Assembly (NCBI GenBank): GCA_932294295.1
Contig: OW028574.1
Location: forward strand, 13,836,215 to 13,900,214
Direction of reading: 5' to 3'
Length of the DNA: 64,000 nucleotides
DNA from: Alitta virens
Lineage: Eukaryota; Annelida; Polychaeta; Phyllodocida; Nereididae
Positions 30,395 through 43,326 of the stretch are shown here, one piece after another; the first letter of the stretch is position 1, and every line of letters begins with the position of its first letter. The position numbers and the translations under genes were made by a program. Below the pieces are notes generated by a model that worked only from the letters and a program-made list of their open reading frames with translations, was not told where the DNA came from and did not search any database.

Positions 30395-30756
30395 GGTAGG
30401 ACTCCGATCAATTTTTGCAATCGATTAATCGGAACTTCAGGCAGCCGATTATCGATTAATAATCGATTATTTGATGTAACCCACACAAAGTGTTAATGCA
30501 GTGCTATGTCAAATTGTCAATGTATATATATGAAATAGGTTTTTTTTTCTACCAAAAATCCACCAGTTTTAATATGAATTGTTAGTACTTTCAGTTTAAT
30601 CCAGGTGGCAGCACATAACAGTGGCCACCTGGCTGATTTTCCTGGCGAAACGGATTGGGGGCGCGAAATTCTAGGTTACAAATCAGTAATCGAGAATCGA
30701 TTTTTTTTTTTACATTAATCGATAATCGTCGATAATCGCCAAGCCCTACTAGTTAG
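30395..30756. mobile_element. hAT-like MITE, about 360 bp
   Basis: The ends TAGGACTCCGATCAA... and ...GCCAAGCCCTACTA are imperfectly inverted, with many ATCGATTA motifs just inside both ends. TAGGGCT-type termini are common in hAT elements. The 8-bp flanks do not match convincingly, so the exact borders are uncertain. Confidence 0.55.
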
Positions 30757-31527
30757 TGTCAACAAGTTGGCCGAACCAACTCATCGACATGTCAACAAGT
30801 TGGTACAGCCACATGCGCTTGTCAACCAAATTGTTGGGCTGAGGGCTTTCTTTGTCAACGAGTTGGATGCCTTCATGTCAACGGGTTGGTTGTCAACGAT
30901 TTGCATGTCGACAAAGTGACTCGATACCTAGGTCTTGAACAGAGGTCTTATATATGGTGTTTATAAATCTTCTTATTGATTGTTTTTTTTTACAAGAAAA
31001 ACTTAATTTGGTGTAAAAACTAACTTTAAATAGAAATGAATAATCTTTGAATATAAATATATGTATTTTCATAATTTTTTGTAATGTCTGCTCCTTGATG
31101 CCTGTAATCACATGATCAGCCACCATTTTGACAACTCCTCTCGCTTTCAAAATGCTGACGGCATTTATGGATTAAATATTGAAGCTACACAACTGAAAGT
31201 GTACTCAAATGTAGAATTCAGTCAGCTATCCAACCATACCAAACAGACTTCTGTACAACGAACAAGGTGAGCTCGTCCCAGCAATCTCTTAAGAAAAGAT
31301 AGGGGCAGCTCCTGAGCTTTGCTCTACTACTCGATACCATGCATATGTCTAGGTATTGAGTCATTTCGTCCACATGCAAATTCGTCGACAGCAAAATCGT
31401 TGACAACCAACCCGTCGACATGAAGGCATCTAACTATATTGACAAAGAAAGCCCTCAGCCCAACCATTTGGTTGACAAGCGCTCGTGGCTATACCAACTC
31501 GTTGACATGATGAGTTGGTTCGGCCAT
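30757..31527. mobile_element. Foldback MITE, about 770 bp, 180-bp TIRs
   Basis: 30757-30940 is inverted at about 31338-31527 with roughly 85% identity by eye. Shared phrases include GGCCGAACCAACTCATC, GGGCTGAGGGCTTTCTTTG and GATGCCTTCATGTC. The arms are full of GTCAAC(A/G)AGTTGG units, themselves short palindrome-like repeats. No transposase. Confidence 0.75.
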
Positions 31528-33000
31528 GAACAGTAGATGGTGTAAGGCAAATTTGCACGATTCGCACAAATCTAACTGGATTCGCACAAAATTGCAAGAT
31601 CTGTCGATTTGTTAGAGACTTTACACGAGTACAGCAATAGGGATAGTGGGATATCTTGAGCGCAACATCCACCATTCCAAACTTAGGGTGGAATTGCTCA
31701 ACAACCAGGGGCGGATACAGAAGGGGGCGCCCTCTACCTGCACTGTACTCCCCCTAGTGTTGAGACTGCAAACATTGCCGAAAAATATAAGATATTGCTT
31801 GATGTGTTATTTTATTTAGTTCAGCTGAAATCTTAAGTGCAAGTGATAAATCAATCAACTTGACAGCAATGATAGCTATTGGTAATGGATGATTAAACCA
31901 GTGGTGTAGGCCTAGGTCTCATTGCAATTAATAATGATTATAAGAATGACCAATTAAAGAATATGTGTGAAGTAAAGTACGAAATATACTATCATTATGA
32001 ATATATGTTATTATTCCAGAGATATTCCAATTGGTTACATGTGATGTACAAATCTGCTTTTTAATGGTCATAAAATTCTGTGATTTTATGTCATCCAATG
32101 ATTTTAAATTATTTATCCATTTTACATCCATCACATGTACCAATTCCATATTTACATAATTATATAGATATTTTATGACAATTGAATAAAATATCTATAT
32201 TGTAATTATTAAGAGTGTCAATAGCACACCCTTACATTCACAATAACAAAAAGTTTGATCATTGTTGATATTTTTTCCTGATTTTTTCTGGAATATGAAA
32301 ACAAATTATATTCACAAAACTATATCAATAATTTTCCATGAAATAAGATTCATATAAAAAATATTTTTTTAAATATTTTTCGTATATTGCTAAATGCTTC
32401 AACATTCCTGTTGGGGGTTTACAGTGCTCGCAATCATCCATGCGTAAGCCAAAGGGTTTACAAAATTTATAAGTTTGAAACCATGCGTTTCTATATTCGT
32501 TTTAGACAACAACTCATTTATACTCCCACTAACTCTAAAACAAACATGTATGTATATTACGAAATAATATTCATCTATAATTTCTATTAGGTCAAACTTT
32601 AGTTAGTACTTGATATTGCTTTTTTCTACCTGTATACTCTAGTAATTATGTAATTTTTTTCTTATTGTCAATTAGTTGATCTGAGTTAGCTATGTTGATT
32701 TAAGCCTTTTAAAATTGTAACTATTAATATTAGAATATCTTCAAAATAAATAAATTTTATAAAATATATTAATTTTTTTTTGCTTTGTGAAACCATAACC
32801 ATTGCTACAAGTTTAGAAATTGCTAGAAATTAAGTTTTTGTTTCAGTGAGTTGGCAGAGAAATTTAGAAAAATCTTTTTTTTTATTTTATTTCATAAACT
32901 GTTTACTGTGATAGTTTATACTATTCGTCTTATTCTGAGCATTCAGAATCTGTTTAAATTTGGAAAACATGTTTATTGGAAGTGAAGTTATCAGTATATC
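31528..33000. other. Gene-free AT-rich DNA
   Basis: Nothing beyond short chance ORFs and A/T runs. Confidence 0.45.
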
Positions 33001-34345
33001 ATATAATACTAGCCACAGACCTATTTAGATTAAACCGACGGGGGTACGGCGCACATACGGGTGGGGGGCAGGTTGGGGGCACTTGGTATAATAAACTTTG
33101 TGAGGAGAGCAGGGAGTTCTGACTGGCCAGCAATGGGCTTGTTAAATGCCAATGGGACCCAACAAGTCCAGAAAAAATATATAAGTTAAAAAACATAATT
33201 GGGGGGTTGATAAGGTGCTGGACTTTTATGCACAATGGAAGAACTGAAACTTTGGCAGTGACGACGATTGAGCGCTTAGTTTGTGTTCACTGGTAGCGGC
33301 CAGGCTGTATATATACTCCTCAAGGAGTTGAGAAATGCGCATGCTTGAACAGGTCCACCTAAATTTATACATTATACAAGTTACATTTTTACTAGCTCAA
33401 ATTGGGGGACCAAAAGGCAAAGTATCTCATATATTTCATGGGAAGGTTAACCTTTCCTAATGATAACTATAACTCAGGATTACATGTAAGTATGATCAGT
33501 TTATTGAACTATGAACTATAAAAAGCAGCACTGTCCACTGCAAAAAATAAAAAATATAAATATATAACTGGACTTCACAAATCTGAGTAAATTTGACCGA
33601 TGACAATAATAATTGATATTGAAAAAGTATATTATTTACAATTATATAATATACTTATAATTTCAATAAATTTTTTCTCATATATATAATTTTAAATCTG
33701 CCTTAAATGTTAGAAATTAAATAATATAATCTATAATAAATTAACAAAATTTCCATATATAATGTTTCTTTTTTTATATGATATGTTACAATTTTTAACC
33801 TCAATTGAGGTAATATTAAAATATTAGAAAGGACCACATTATATCTCTTTCCAAACAAAGGTACATGCTAGACCTACATCAAATTTTGTCATGAATATTT
33901 ACCTTGATTGAGCTAAATTTATAGTGAAATTACTTTGATTGAAGCATATTATGTAATATACACCACAATTTTAGTAAATTATATTGCCAGATAAAGGTAA
34001 TTCACATTTTACTTGATCATATATGTTGATTTAGCCCTTCATCTTGACTGTTAATTTTATTATTATTTAAAAAAAAAAGCATGCATTAATACCGGGACAT
34101 TGATGACAGGTCTATTAGGGGGGTTCCTTCATTTCAACCTTTCCCTCTCTGAAAATTTTTTTTTCCTTTATATTCTAGAAATTAATGGAATCGTTAGCCC
34201 ATATCTGACTGACCATTCAGTTTTTGACAGAATTCTAGATACTCACAAGCTCTTAGATCTAGTATACTTTATAAATTAATAATACTGTCCCAAATTCCTT
34301 CTCTCATCTTCTGAAGTGACCACACCATAATATTACATGAACATA

Positions 34346-34615
34346 TTAATATATGACAGTGAATTTTGACATAACTTTAACAATTTGAACATTATACTCT
34401 GTAGAGTACTTCTTCAAGGCTGCTTCAAATTGATCAAATGAGTCAAATGTAGTATTAACTGCAAGTTCGCAACTACCTGTAGCTGGAACTGATGAGGGGA
34501 GTTTGCACTCCATGGTAGTATTCGACTGGCAGTTTTCCGTGAAGGCAGTTCCGTGCTCCACAAAGATTTCCCAGTCAAAAAAAAATTCCTGGCATATATA
34601 TGCCCCTTGACACAC
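34346..34615 (-). pseudogene. Coding fragment, possibly FAR1/MULE-like N-terminus
   Basis: 89-aa frame. The C-terminal part, NTTFDSFDQFEAALKKYSTEY, has the F-x-S-F-x-x-F-x-x-A-L-x-x-Y look of the FAR1/MULE transposase N-terminal region. No downstream catalytic domain is visible in the same orientation. If real, it is an isolated exon or a remnant. Confidence 0.3.
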
Positions 34616-34995
34616 AGGCCAGAATATAAAATGCGAATGATAATGTTAACCCCATCCGCACAATTTATTTGATTTCTGTAGAGTTATAATTGCAATCAAC
34701 TTTCACCACTAAAAGATGAACCAATGAGAAGAGTGGTACTACAAGTCTCCACCCCCTGTGTTGCATTAATTGCAATCGTTGCATTGATTGCAATTGATCC
34801 CATGATGAAATAAAAAATGGATTATGCTACTTGTTTTAATTATAATGACAGATTTATGCTATCTTTTGAAGTATAATGACAGATAATGTCTTGTAGGATT
34901 GCAATAAATATTGTCCTTAGATCTAAAACTTACTTTATCTAACTTACTTTATCTGGAATGAGTTTCAGGGCCGGCAATCAACTGCCGGCGAGCCC

Positions 34996-35227
34996 TTGCC
35001 AACCCCGGGTCCTAACCCCAATCAGGGGGGGGGGGGGGGGGGGCATATCTGGTGTTGTACAATGTAAACATTTTAATACAGTATGATGGCTACTAACTCA
35101 TTGAGACCAGTGTCTGTGAATGTATACTCCATTCATTACTCATATTTTGTACAAATCTATTGATCTATTAGAAAAAAGATAATAGCATAAAATTACAGGA
35201 CTACCATACCAACATTTTTTCCTATTT
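34996..35227 (+). repeat. Direct repeat, copy 1 (with poly-G)
   Basis: About 230 bp beginning GCCAACCCCGGGTCC, a G run, then CATATCTGGTGTTGTACAAT. It is almost identical to 36886-37110 except for the length of the G run (17-18 versus 10). Confidence 0.9.
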
Positions 35228-35735
35228 CAATTATGGGACATGCTGTAACTGCTGATTCTCCTTTACCTTTATATTACCAAAATATATACAGCGTTTGTGT
35301 TCGCACAAGTGTGTATTTTTGCAGAACAACCAACATCTGTCAGGTCATTTATATACATTCATAATATTAAATAATACATAATTACTGAAAGCCCCAGAAG
35401 GGGTGGCAAGACGGGGAGCAAGATTTTTTTCTGGCCAGATGATGAAAGATGTTAAATTAGCATGGATAGCATGGAGTAATTGCAGAATTTTAATGGGCAG
35501 TAAGACCCAGCATTTTTAGCTACAAACACCACATTTTAATGACACTAACACTTGCATGATCTTGTATGTTATCTTCGACCATTTAAGGCCTGAGATTTTC
35601 AGTGGGGCATTAATTGATCATGTTGATTTTGTACATTACTGTGCCTGTACTACTACTGGACATACTTTGACTTAGTATGAGTATAAAGTCCTGATATTTT
35701 TCACCTGAGAACTTTTCTAATTATTTTCTTTCCAG

Positions 35736-36026
35736 AATGCTCTTGCTATTCTTATTGAAGTTCCACCTTGTGTTTCACGACAAGTTCATGTTAGAAACTT
35801 CAAGAAGCATGTTGCATGGACATTTTATGACTATATGCGAAGAAATGATGAGGAGTTATGTGACATGCCATTTTGCTTAGTGGAAAGTACCAATGCACAA
35901 CCCAAGAAAGACAAGTGGGTGCTTTGTGATAACTGCGATCGATGGTGTCACCAGGAATGCGTAGGCATCAAAGGAAGAATAAAAGCTCGTGAAAAGTTCA
36001 CATGTCAGTTATGTTGTGACTCGTAG
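35736..36026 (+). CDS. PHD zinc-finger terminal exon
   Basis: The acceptor TTTTCTTTCCAG ends at 35735; the frame is open from the first base to TAG 36024-36026 (96 codons). The C4HC3 PHD pattern is clear: CDMPFC, WVLCDNCDRWCHQECVG, then CQLC. It reads as the last exon of a longer protein (upstream NALAILIEVPPC... has no start). PHD fingers usually bind histone tails. Its location between long inverted repeats suggests carriage by a transposon. The parent gene is not identified. Confidence 0.6.
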   Translation, partial: NALAILIEVPPCVSRQVHVRNFKKHVAWTFYDYMRRNDEELCDMPFCLVESTNAQPKKDKWVLCDNCDRWCHQECVGIKGRIKAREKFTCQLCCDS

Positions 36027-36885
36027 TCTTGTTTGTCTGAAGTGATATATATGTAAGTCTAACAGTAATGTTTATGTGTCTATTCTGTAGTGGTACCTTT
36101 TTATACCCAACTGTCAGAACATGGTTGTCAAATAAGAATTGAAGATGTACCTTAAGCGGTGCTAAGTTGTTAGTAAAATGATTTTATGGTGATGATATAA
36201 TATCTATAAATGCCTGGTAATTAATTTTTTCCTCTTGCGTATGATATTTTCTCCGACTCAGGTGTGTCATTTAACAATGGAGGTAATTTGAAATTGCAAT
36301 TTTTTAGCAAATTCTTATTTATTATATAATAGTGACAAGGGTATCGAAATATAGTACACTATTTGCTCAATTTGTACAATTTCATCGCAATTGGAGTTTA
36401 TTGTTTACATTTGTATTTTTATTTGCTGCTTTTTATAGTTCATAGTTCAATAAACTGATCATACTTACATGTAATCCTGAGTTATAGTTATCATTAGGAA
36501 AGGTTAACCTTCCCATGAAATATATGAGATACTTTGCCTTTTTGATCCCCCAATTTGAGCTAGTAAAAATGTAACTTGTATAATGTATAAATTTAGGTGG
36601 ACCTGTTCAAGCATGCGCATTTCTCAACTCCTTGAGGAGTATATATACAGCCTGGCTGCTACCAGTGAACACAAACTAAGCGCTCAATCGTCGTCACTGC
36701 CAAAGTTTCAGTTCTTCCATTGTGCATAAAAGTCCAGCACCTTATCAACCCCCCAATTATGTTTTTTAACTTATATATTTTTTCTGGACTTGTTGGGTCC
36801 CATTGGCATTTAACAAGCCCATTGCTGGCCAGTCAGAACTCCCTGCTCTCCTCACAAAGTTTATTATACCAAGTGCCCCCAACCT

Positions 36886-37110
36886 GCCAACCCCGGGTCC
36901 TAACCCCAATCAGGGGGGGGGGGCATATCTGGTGTTGTACAATGTAAACATTTTAATACAGTATGATGGCTACTAACTCATTGAGACCAGTGTCTGTGAA
37001 TGTATACTCCATTCATTACTCATATTTTGTACAAATCTATTGATCTATTAGAAAAAAGATAATAGCATAAAATTACAGGACTACCATACCAACATTTTTT
37101 CCTATTTCCA
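36886..37110 (+). repeat. Direct repeat, copy 2
   Basis: Second copy of 34996-35227, immediately after the right inverted arm. The junction sits at shared TGCCAACCC, suggesting recombination or template switching. Confidence 0.9.
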
Positions 37111-37539
37111 ATGCATTTAAAAGTTTTCACAAACTATTTGGAATAAGAATATACTCTAACCTAACCATTGAACGGAGTAGAGTCAAAACGGCCAACGACC
37201 ATAACGGCCACTCCCCATAACGGCCAACTAGCCAAAACGGCCACTCCCCATAACTGCCAATCGACCAAAACGGCCAATTACCAGGACGGCCAACTCAGTA
37301 TTTTTTTTTTATTCATATATAAAAATATATATATATATGTATATATATATGTGTGTGTGTGTGTTGAGTAGTACTTTCATATTTTTCTTATATTACATGC
37401 TTTCTTAGGTTTATTAAGATCACACCATGAGACAAACTCCACTTAACCTAAAAATTCCCTTGAATCATAATCCTTGATTTTACCCAGAATCACCAGTTAA
37501 AATCACCAGTTCATTGATGCAAAATTATGCAGTTTATAT

Positions 37540-37975
37540 AATAATCCATATCTCAGTGTAAAGAAGACAAAAGAAATGGTGATTGATTTTCTAAAGAGAA
37601 GCTTTGACTGTGACAGAGTGATAAGTGCTAATAGAACTATAGTGTACAAACAATTTGTACAATGGGTTCTATTTTTAAGAATCATGAGAAACATTAATGT
37701 TGAGTGTAAACTTCTCACCCTATTCTACAAATCAGTTCTTTTAAAGATAAAGCTAAATTGAAACAGATTGTTAAGACATGTGGTAAGTTAAAGGCAGACA
37801 TAAAACCAATAGATGAACTTTAAAAACAAATGTTATGAGACAAGTTGATAAGATTATGAATGATGAGCAGCAGCTTTTATTTAATTATTATACATTGTTA
37901 AGATATGGAAGAAGGTTAGCCCTAACAGTACAACATGCAAATAGGTATAATCTTTTTTATGCAGTAGCATAAGAG
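37540..37975 (+). pseudogene. LINE reverse-transcriptase fragment
   Basis: Broken plus-strand frames contain VKKTKEMVIDF followed by a YKQF-type segment and LLTLFYKSVLL, reminiscent of the part after the RT palm in LINEs. Frames are interrupted, so it is a remnant within the outer MULE-like element. Confidence 0.45.
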
Positions 37976-38077
37976 TCTATATAATGTTATGTCAAATTAA
38001 TTTATCTTATCTTAATTGATTACATCAGCAGTGCAGTGGTTTTATGTTGAAATAGCTAATTTATGAATAAAGATATG

Positions 38078-38345
38078 TAATAGCAATCAGCCGTGACCGT
38101 TATGTCAATTGCTATTAGCATTTTGAATGATGAAAATAATGGGGTAAATCATGTTTTTTCATCATTGATCAAAAGCATGAATTGAAACTCTGAATTTCAA
38201 CTGATTCCTGGTTATTATGCATATTAATATATACAATTAAGTATTTCATATACAGAATAGCAATCTGCCATGTCAATTGCTATTAGCATTTTGAATGATA
38301 CAAAGAATGGGGTAAATCATGCTTTTTCATCATTGATAAATATGT
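38078..38345 (+). repeat. Two-copy tandem repeat, about 180 bp unit
   Basis: The phrase GTCAATTGCTATTAGCATTTTGAATGAT...GGGGTAAATCATG...TTTTTCATCATTGAT occurs at 38103 and again at 38272. Confidence 0.8.
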
Positions 38346-38583
38346 AAATATTAAAGAGGGATATTGTCTATAATTAGTTTTGATCATGAAAATCCAGTTA
38401 TTATATAAATTATTAATATTTTGTTGTTTTTGTTTCTAAAAAAAATCCAACTGGGATTAAAATTGCATGTTCCATATGCTTTCTCATTCATCTATCTTTT
38501 ATTATAGATCATGTATATACATCTATAGCCTATATGACTTAATTAATTGTATATATTTCATTTTATATAAATTATGAAATATA

Positions 38584-41500
38584 TCGTCAGTGTCCTGATG
38601 AAACCTCCTATCTGCATTTTGGCAATTTTTCAGAAGAAGGAAAATATTGCACTGAATAATCATCTCTGCACCTATTTATCTCAGATTTTAACCAAGAACA
38701 ATTTTTTAACTACATTTTCTCCCTGTCATAAAATTTTATGAATAATGTTGAATCGTGCCTGAAATAGTGGAGATAGAAGGTTTGGCTTTCCTTTGGTAAG
38801 GACATAGGAGGTTTTCATATAGATGAAAATGAAATTTTTCTGGTACATTATTGCAATAAGTTTTTGTCAGCATTAAGGGAGAAAAGGAATATTTATTATA
38901 TCTCATAAGAAACATGCTTAGATATTACCCTTCAGTCTCATACTTCACTTTTTCTTATTGTGATGTGTAAGTATGACCAAAAAAGTCACATCTATAGACA
39001 AAACTAACTATGGCAATTTTAATACCACCATTTCCTCCAATTAGCGACTGTGATGCAGAAAGAAAACAAAATGTTGTCTCAATCATTATAACACCAAACT
39101 GGTGTATTCATTTTAATCAAGACTCAAGAAATCATTGAGAGTAAACAACAATGTAATTTCAACAACAAACAAACTCTACATGAGGTAAAAATTTACAAGA
39201 AATTGGCATGTTATGTCTGGCATGAAGGAGAGGGAGGGGTATACCAGAAATTGGCTCATGAATCTGCAAACTAAAAATTAAGAATGCAAGAGATTGTCGT
39301 AGAATGCATGAAAATCCCTCGGCATGAACTGCTTCAATTCCTGGAGATGTGCAAATTTTCCAGCTGTAATTGTCCTTCTTTGCTGGTAAAGTGGAGATGG
39401 ATTGTGCAGCGTTTCATTTTGCTGACTTCTCCTCTGCCTTCCCGTTTGGTTGGGCAATTCTGCCCAGTCATCGCTGAAACATATTTTGTAATAGATCAGT
39501 TTGTCGTACTTGATTGACCTCAGATCTGTGACTAATGGATCACCCTTTTGGGTCCCGGGCCGTAATGACTGCAGGTGATTGTATTTTGAGAAGTCCTTAA
39601 AAAAGGAGTGATCAACATATTTTAATTCATATGGCTTGGAAGCCCTGGCTGTTTCAATCGCTTGCACATAGTCTCCTGGACAATATATTTTCACCCCCGT
39701 TGGCTTCAGCTTTGATTCGATGGTGGCATGGACGCTGTCCACCTCACTTTGGGTATGGCCTTTCTCTAGAATCTTTTGAAAGACGGGTTTCCCGGTACGT
39801 TTGGAAAAAGCAAAAAGAGAATTAGCAAGCGTTACATTTCGGTTTTGGTAGCCGCAACCATCAGAATAAATGGTAAAGGAATCATACCTTTCTGCCCGAC
39901 ACTCAAGATAATCAATCAAACAAGTACTAAATTCGTTTGCAGTTACGCCTCCTTCTCCCTCATGCCACACGTAGCAGGTGGCATCTTTGCTTGCTATATC
40001 ATATATTGTGTAGTTGTGTACACAGAGCTTCTTTTTATAGTACAGACTAGAAGCTTGAAGGGACGGGCATAAGAGGACAGCTTGCATATCAACAACTATC
40101 ACCAGGATTTTCTCCCCAACATAGCCTGCTTCTAGACAAGCAATAGCTTTGACTTTGTCTTGATCCTTTTCCACCCTGGCCAGATCCTTTCTTGCAATGT
40201 GAGCTTCCCATACATCCTGCTCAATGCTGCCAACTTCATGCTGGATGCACAAGTCGCATTGATCCTTCTTTGGTTTATACAACGACAAGTTCATTTTGTC
40301 AAATTCTTGACTTAGAATTTGCCTTGATAATGGTGCTCTGTTGTTTTCCTTACATTTTTCTTGGTAGAGACTGTGCAGATGAGCCATTGATGGAATAATT
40401 GGCTCCAGGTAAGACTTTGTGGTATTTGCGCGACAATAGTGGGAGGGCATTTTCTCAAGTTTTTGCAAAAATTCCTTCACCAAGAACTCTTTATCAGCAT
40501 CAGCACGGTGATAGTGTGGTGACTGTGGCAGGGGCTTTTCCACAATAGGCTGCTTCGCCCAGTTTTGGATGGACCACTTTCCCAATGCCGTTGTAGCCAA
40601 AAACAATTTTTGACACACGGGTTTCCTTGAACCACTCTTCTTTAAATAATATTTCAGTGTTGTACTTCGCCTGGAGCGTTCCCCTGAAGTTCTCTTTCGC
40701 GCAACTGGTACAGCATCAACAGTGGTGTTGATGAGCACCTTTCGCTCCTTCCATGTCATTTCTTTCCAAATCATATCAAATATAGCTTTCCTGTCATCCT
40801 CTGTGAAGTCACGACACTGCCTAGATTCAGTTCTCTTGCACCCACATCTTTCTTTCAAGACTCGTCCAGCTTTTCCATCATGAGGCAAGCCTTTTTCTCT
40901 CTGTGTTTTTTTCACATTCTGTTTCCATTTCCTTGGTTTGCTTTCTTTGACTTTTTGGTTGCTGGCTCAGTTTCACCGGCACCTTCAGGGTTAGGATCAA
41001 TGTTTTCATCATTTTCTTCAATATTCTGTTCATATCCTTCAAGATCAGGATTCTCAGTTTGCACTACATCAACATTGTCTCCATCAAGATCACTGTCAGC
41101 ATCACGTTCCATTTCATCAGCACTGTCAGGGTACCAATTTGGGTCCTTTAGCACTTCTTCAACTGTTACAGCTTCATCAGTTTCACTTAGGTCATCAAAG
41201 GAAGGGAGAATGCTGGAGTCATCCAATGTACCTAAAGGAATACAAGAACACTGAATCTGCCCTAGAACAAGTTTTGCAATGGTGAAATTGTAATTGGTAC
41301 CAAAGAGTTTAGTCCTTATTGGTGTAAACAATCAAAATTAGAATTTACATTACAGTATTATGAACACTGTAAACAATGGTCTGTCCATGTACAGAGATAT
41401 CTGTTATTACACCTTTATTTCCTGTTCAGAAACAGAACATGTCTGTAAACAAATTTTCACAGAGACTATTAAATTTTGTTAATTTACAGCCACACTGTAC

Positions 41501-43326
41501 ATGTACATGTTTTCTCAGTTCCACTAATGAAACAATCAAACGCAAACATAGGTTTTAATCTATATGCAGTTATCCCTTATAATGAAACAGAAATGTTTCT
41601 GTAATTCTACATTGAACTCTGGAAAAAGTGCTGCCAGAGATCTCTGTAACTGGATAGACAGATTATTAACAGTGAAGAACATACCATGATCCTGCTCTTG
41701 CATATCAAGATCTATAGTGGGTGAGGCGTTGTCTCGCACATCTACCACAATTTCTTCCTGAACATCCAAATCCACATCTATAACATGTACCACATCATTT
41801 GGGACATTGGCTACAATTTCAACCGGCACAAGGAACATTTCACCAGAGGCTGCATCCCATACGGACATATAGTTTTCTTTATTGTCTTGACCAGTCATGT
41901 CAACACTTTGATTTTGTTTCATGGGCTTTGGAATTGGCTCAGGAATTGGCTCGGGAATTGTATATGTTTCATCCGTGTCCATTGCAGCAGTGTCCGTTGC
42001 CACCATGGATGAAACATCTTCAATTGCTGCTGTCATAGGTTGTTCTGGCTGACTAGCATCAGCTTTCATTGTAGAAGCATGAACTTTGTTAACTGATAGA
42101 GTGCCAACTTCCATTCCTTCTGGAGCTCCAGACTTTTTTTGTTTGGATAGGCTCATTTGCAAAATTCTCTGAGCTCTACTCAGGCACCTGGGCCTTTCCA
42201 TTTTGGCTCTACAAAATGAATACAAAAAGCTGTGAATTCATTGTAATTGGATTCACATAATATTAAAATGTTTTTTGTTTTGCACAGAAGACATTTTTGT
42301 GTGCAAAAAAAAGGAGATAGTGATACTATTATTATTATAAATTGTCATGAATTCCTGTTGATTTATTAATAAGGGTTGCGACTGACGTGAGACTTGAAAA
42401 TTTGCTATATCTTCCCAGACAAAATGCAAGTTTTCCCCAAAAATCTAACATAGTGATAGTGATATGTGTTGCTTTAAAGGGTTAAGAAGGTCCCCAAAAA
42501 TCTAACATTAACAAAGTTTCGTGGCATTTTGAATTTAAGTCATTACGAAAGATTCGGAAAAACCCTGTCATTGCTACCATCGATGTAAATTTCTTGTCAG
42601 ATTTTGTGAATGAATAAGATTTCTGATGTTTAATTGCAGATTACCATAGCCATCAGTTATCATTTTATGAGGTTCTATTATATTGCTCTATTGTGCCTCA
42701 GTTTCATACTGGTGACATCATGAAGTTTAAAACAAGCACGAATAAGAATTTAGCATCACTCACAGACCAACTAGCAATAAACCCTTTACCAGATAAATTT
42801 TAGCTAGTATTAACATGGAAATAAAATTAATGTTACCTCAGAATGCACTGGGTGATATTAGAGGAAATTCTAACAAGGCTAACAAAGACAATGACATTGT
42901 ATTTTCAGTGCATTATGAGAAAAAAAACCCTTTGTAGTGCAATTTACCACTGTCAGTGTTTTCAAAAGTGATGACTGACATATTTCTTTAAAGCTTACCT
43001 GGTAGAAGAGCCGCCTTTTTGCACAAAATGATGCAGAAATGCTGTCTGCTCTTGACTAGCAGACGTTCTCTGTGGAGATAGGAGGTTTCATCATGCCAAA
43101 TTCTCCAACCAATGACCAGCTAAGGTACTATAGGAGGTTTCATCAGGACAATTCAGGAGGGCCCTGGACATAGAAGGTTTTAATACTGGCTGTTTTGCTG
43201 AGTCATATTGGGCACTTGGTTATGAAATTTATTCAGCAGATGGCCCTCAACATAAAGTAACATTTTGTGAAAAAAAGTGAAATCACCCAAAAATGGAGAT
43301 AGGAGGTCTCATCAGGACACTGACGA
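38584..43326. mobile_element. DNA transposon, 4,743 bp, TSD TATA, possibly Sola-type
   Basis: The left end TCGTCAGTGTCCTGATGAAA (38584) is inverted at the right end (to 43326) over about 42 bp with few mismatches. TATA flanks both ends (38580-38583 and 43327-43330). The motif AGGAGGTTTCATCAGGACA recurs inside the right end (43079, 43130, 43296) and in variant form near the left (38805), likely as transposase-binding sites. It contains a transposase gene on the minus strand. A 4-bp duplication and a probable D-D-(E/D) transposase would suit a Sola-like superfamily, but this is a hypothesis. Confidence 0.75.
39278..42201 (-). pseudogene. Transposase gene of the 4.7-kb element, spliced, with an apparent frame break
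   Basis: Exon A 42201-41685 (ATG at 42201, donor ATG|GTATG) joins in phase to exon B starting at 41231 after the acceptor CCTTTAG. Exon B is acidic (LKDPNWYPDSADE) and continues to about 40960, where the reading frame shifts into the long frame that ends at 39278. That frame (open from about 40962, reading PRKWKQNVKKTQREKG) holds a Cys-rich start (CGCKR...RQC), LVIVVDMQAV, IYSDGCGYQNRN and EKGHTQSEVDSVHA. The three acidic positions look like an RNase-H-like catalytic triad. The shift is one base; it may be a mutation, a sequencing error or an unseen small intron. The rest is intact. Confidence 0.65.

Larger units (their letters stand above)
33067..36888. mobile_element. Element or duplication with about 463-bp inverted repeats
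   Basis: 33067-33529 is inverted at 36425-36888 with only a few differences (for example GCTGGACTTTTATGCACAATGG and its complement). It encloses 2.9 kb with a PHD-finger exon and another coding fragment. Arm length fits MULE/Phantom-type long TIRs, but no transposase and no target duplication could be confirmed; the right border is blurred by a direct repeat (36886-37110). Confidence 0.5.

Noticed and set aside
36720..36947. 75-aa frame identical to the start of one at 33235 on the other strand
   Set aside because: Simply the two arms of the inverted repeat read in the same sense; no protein-like features.
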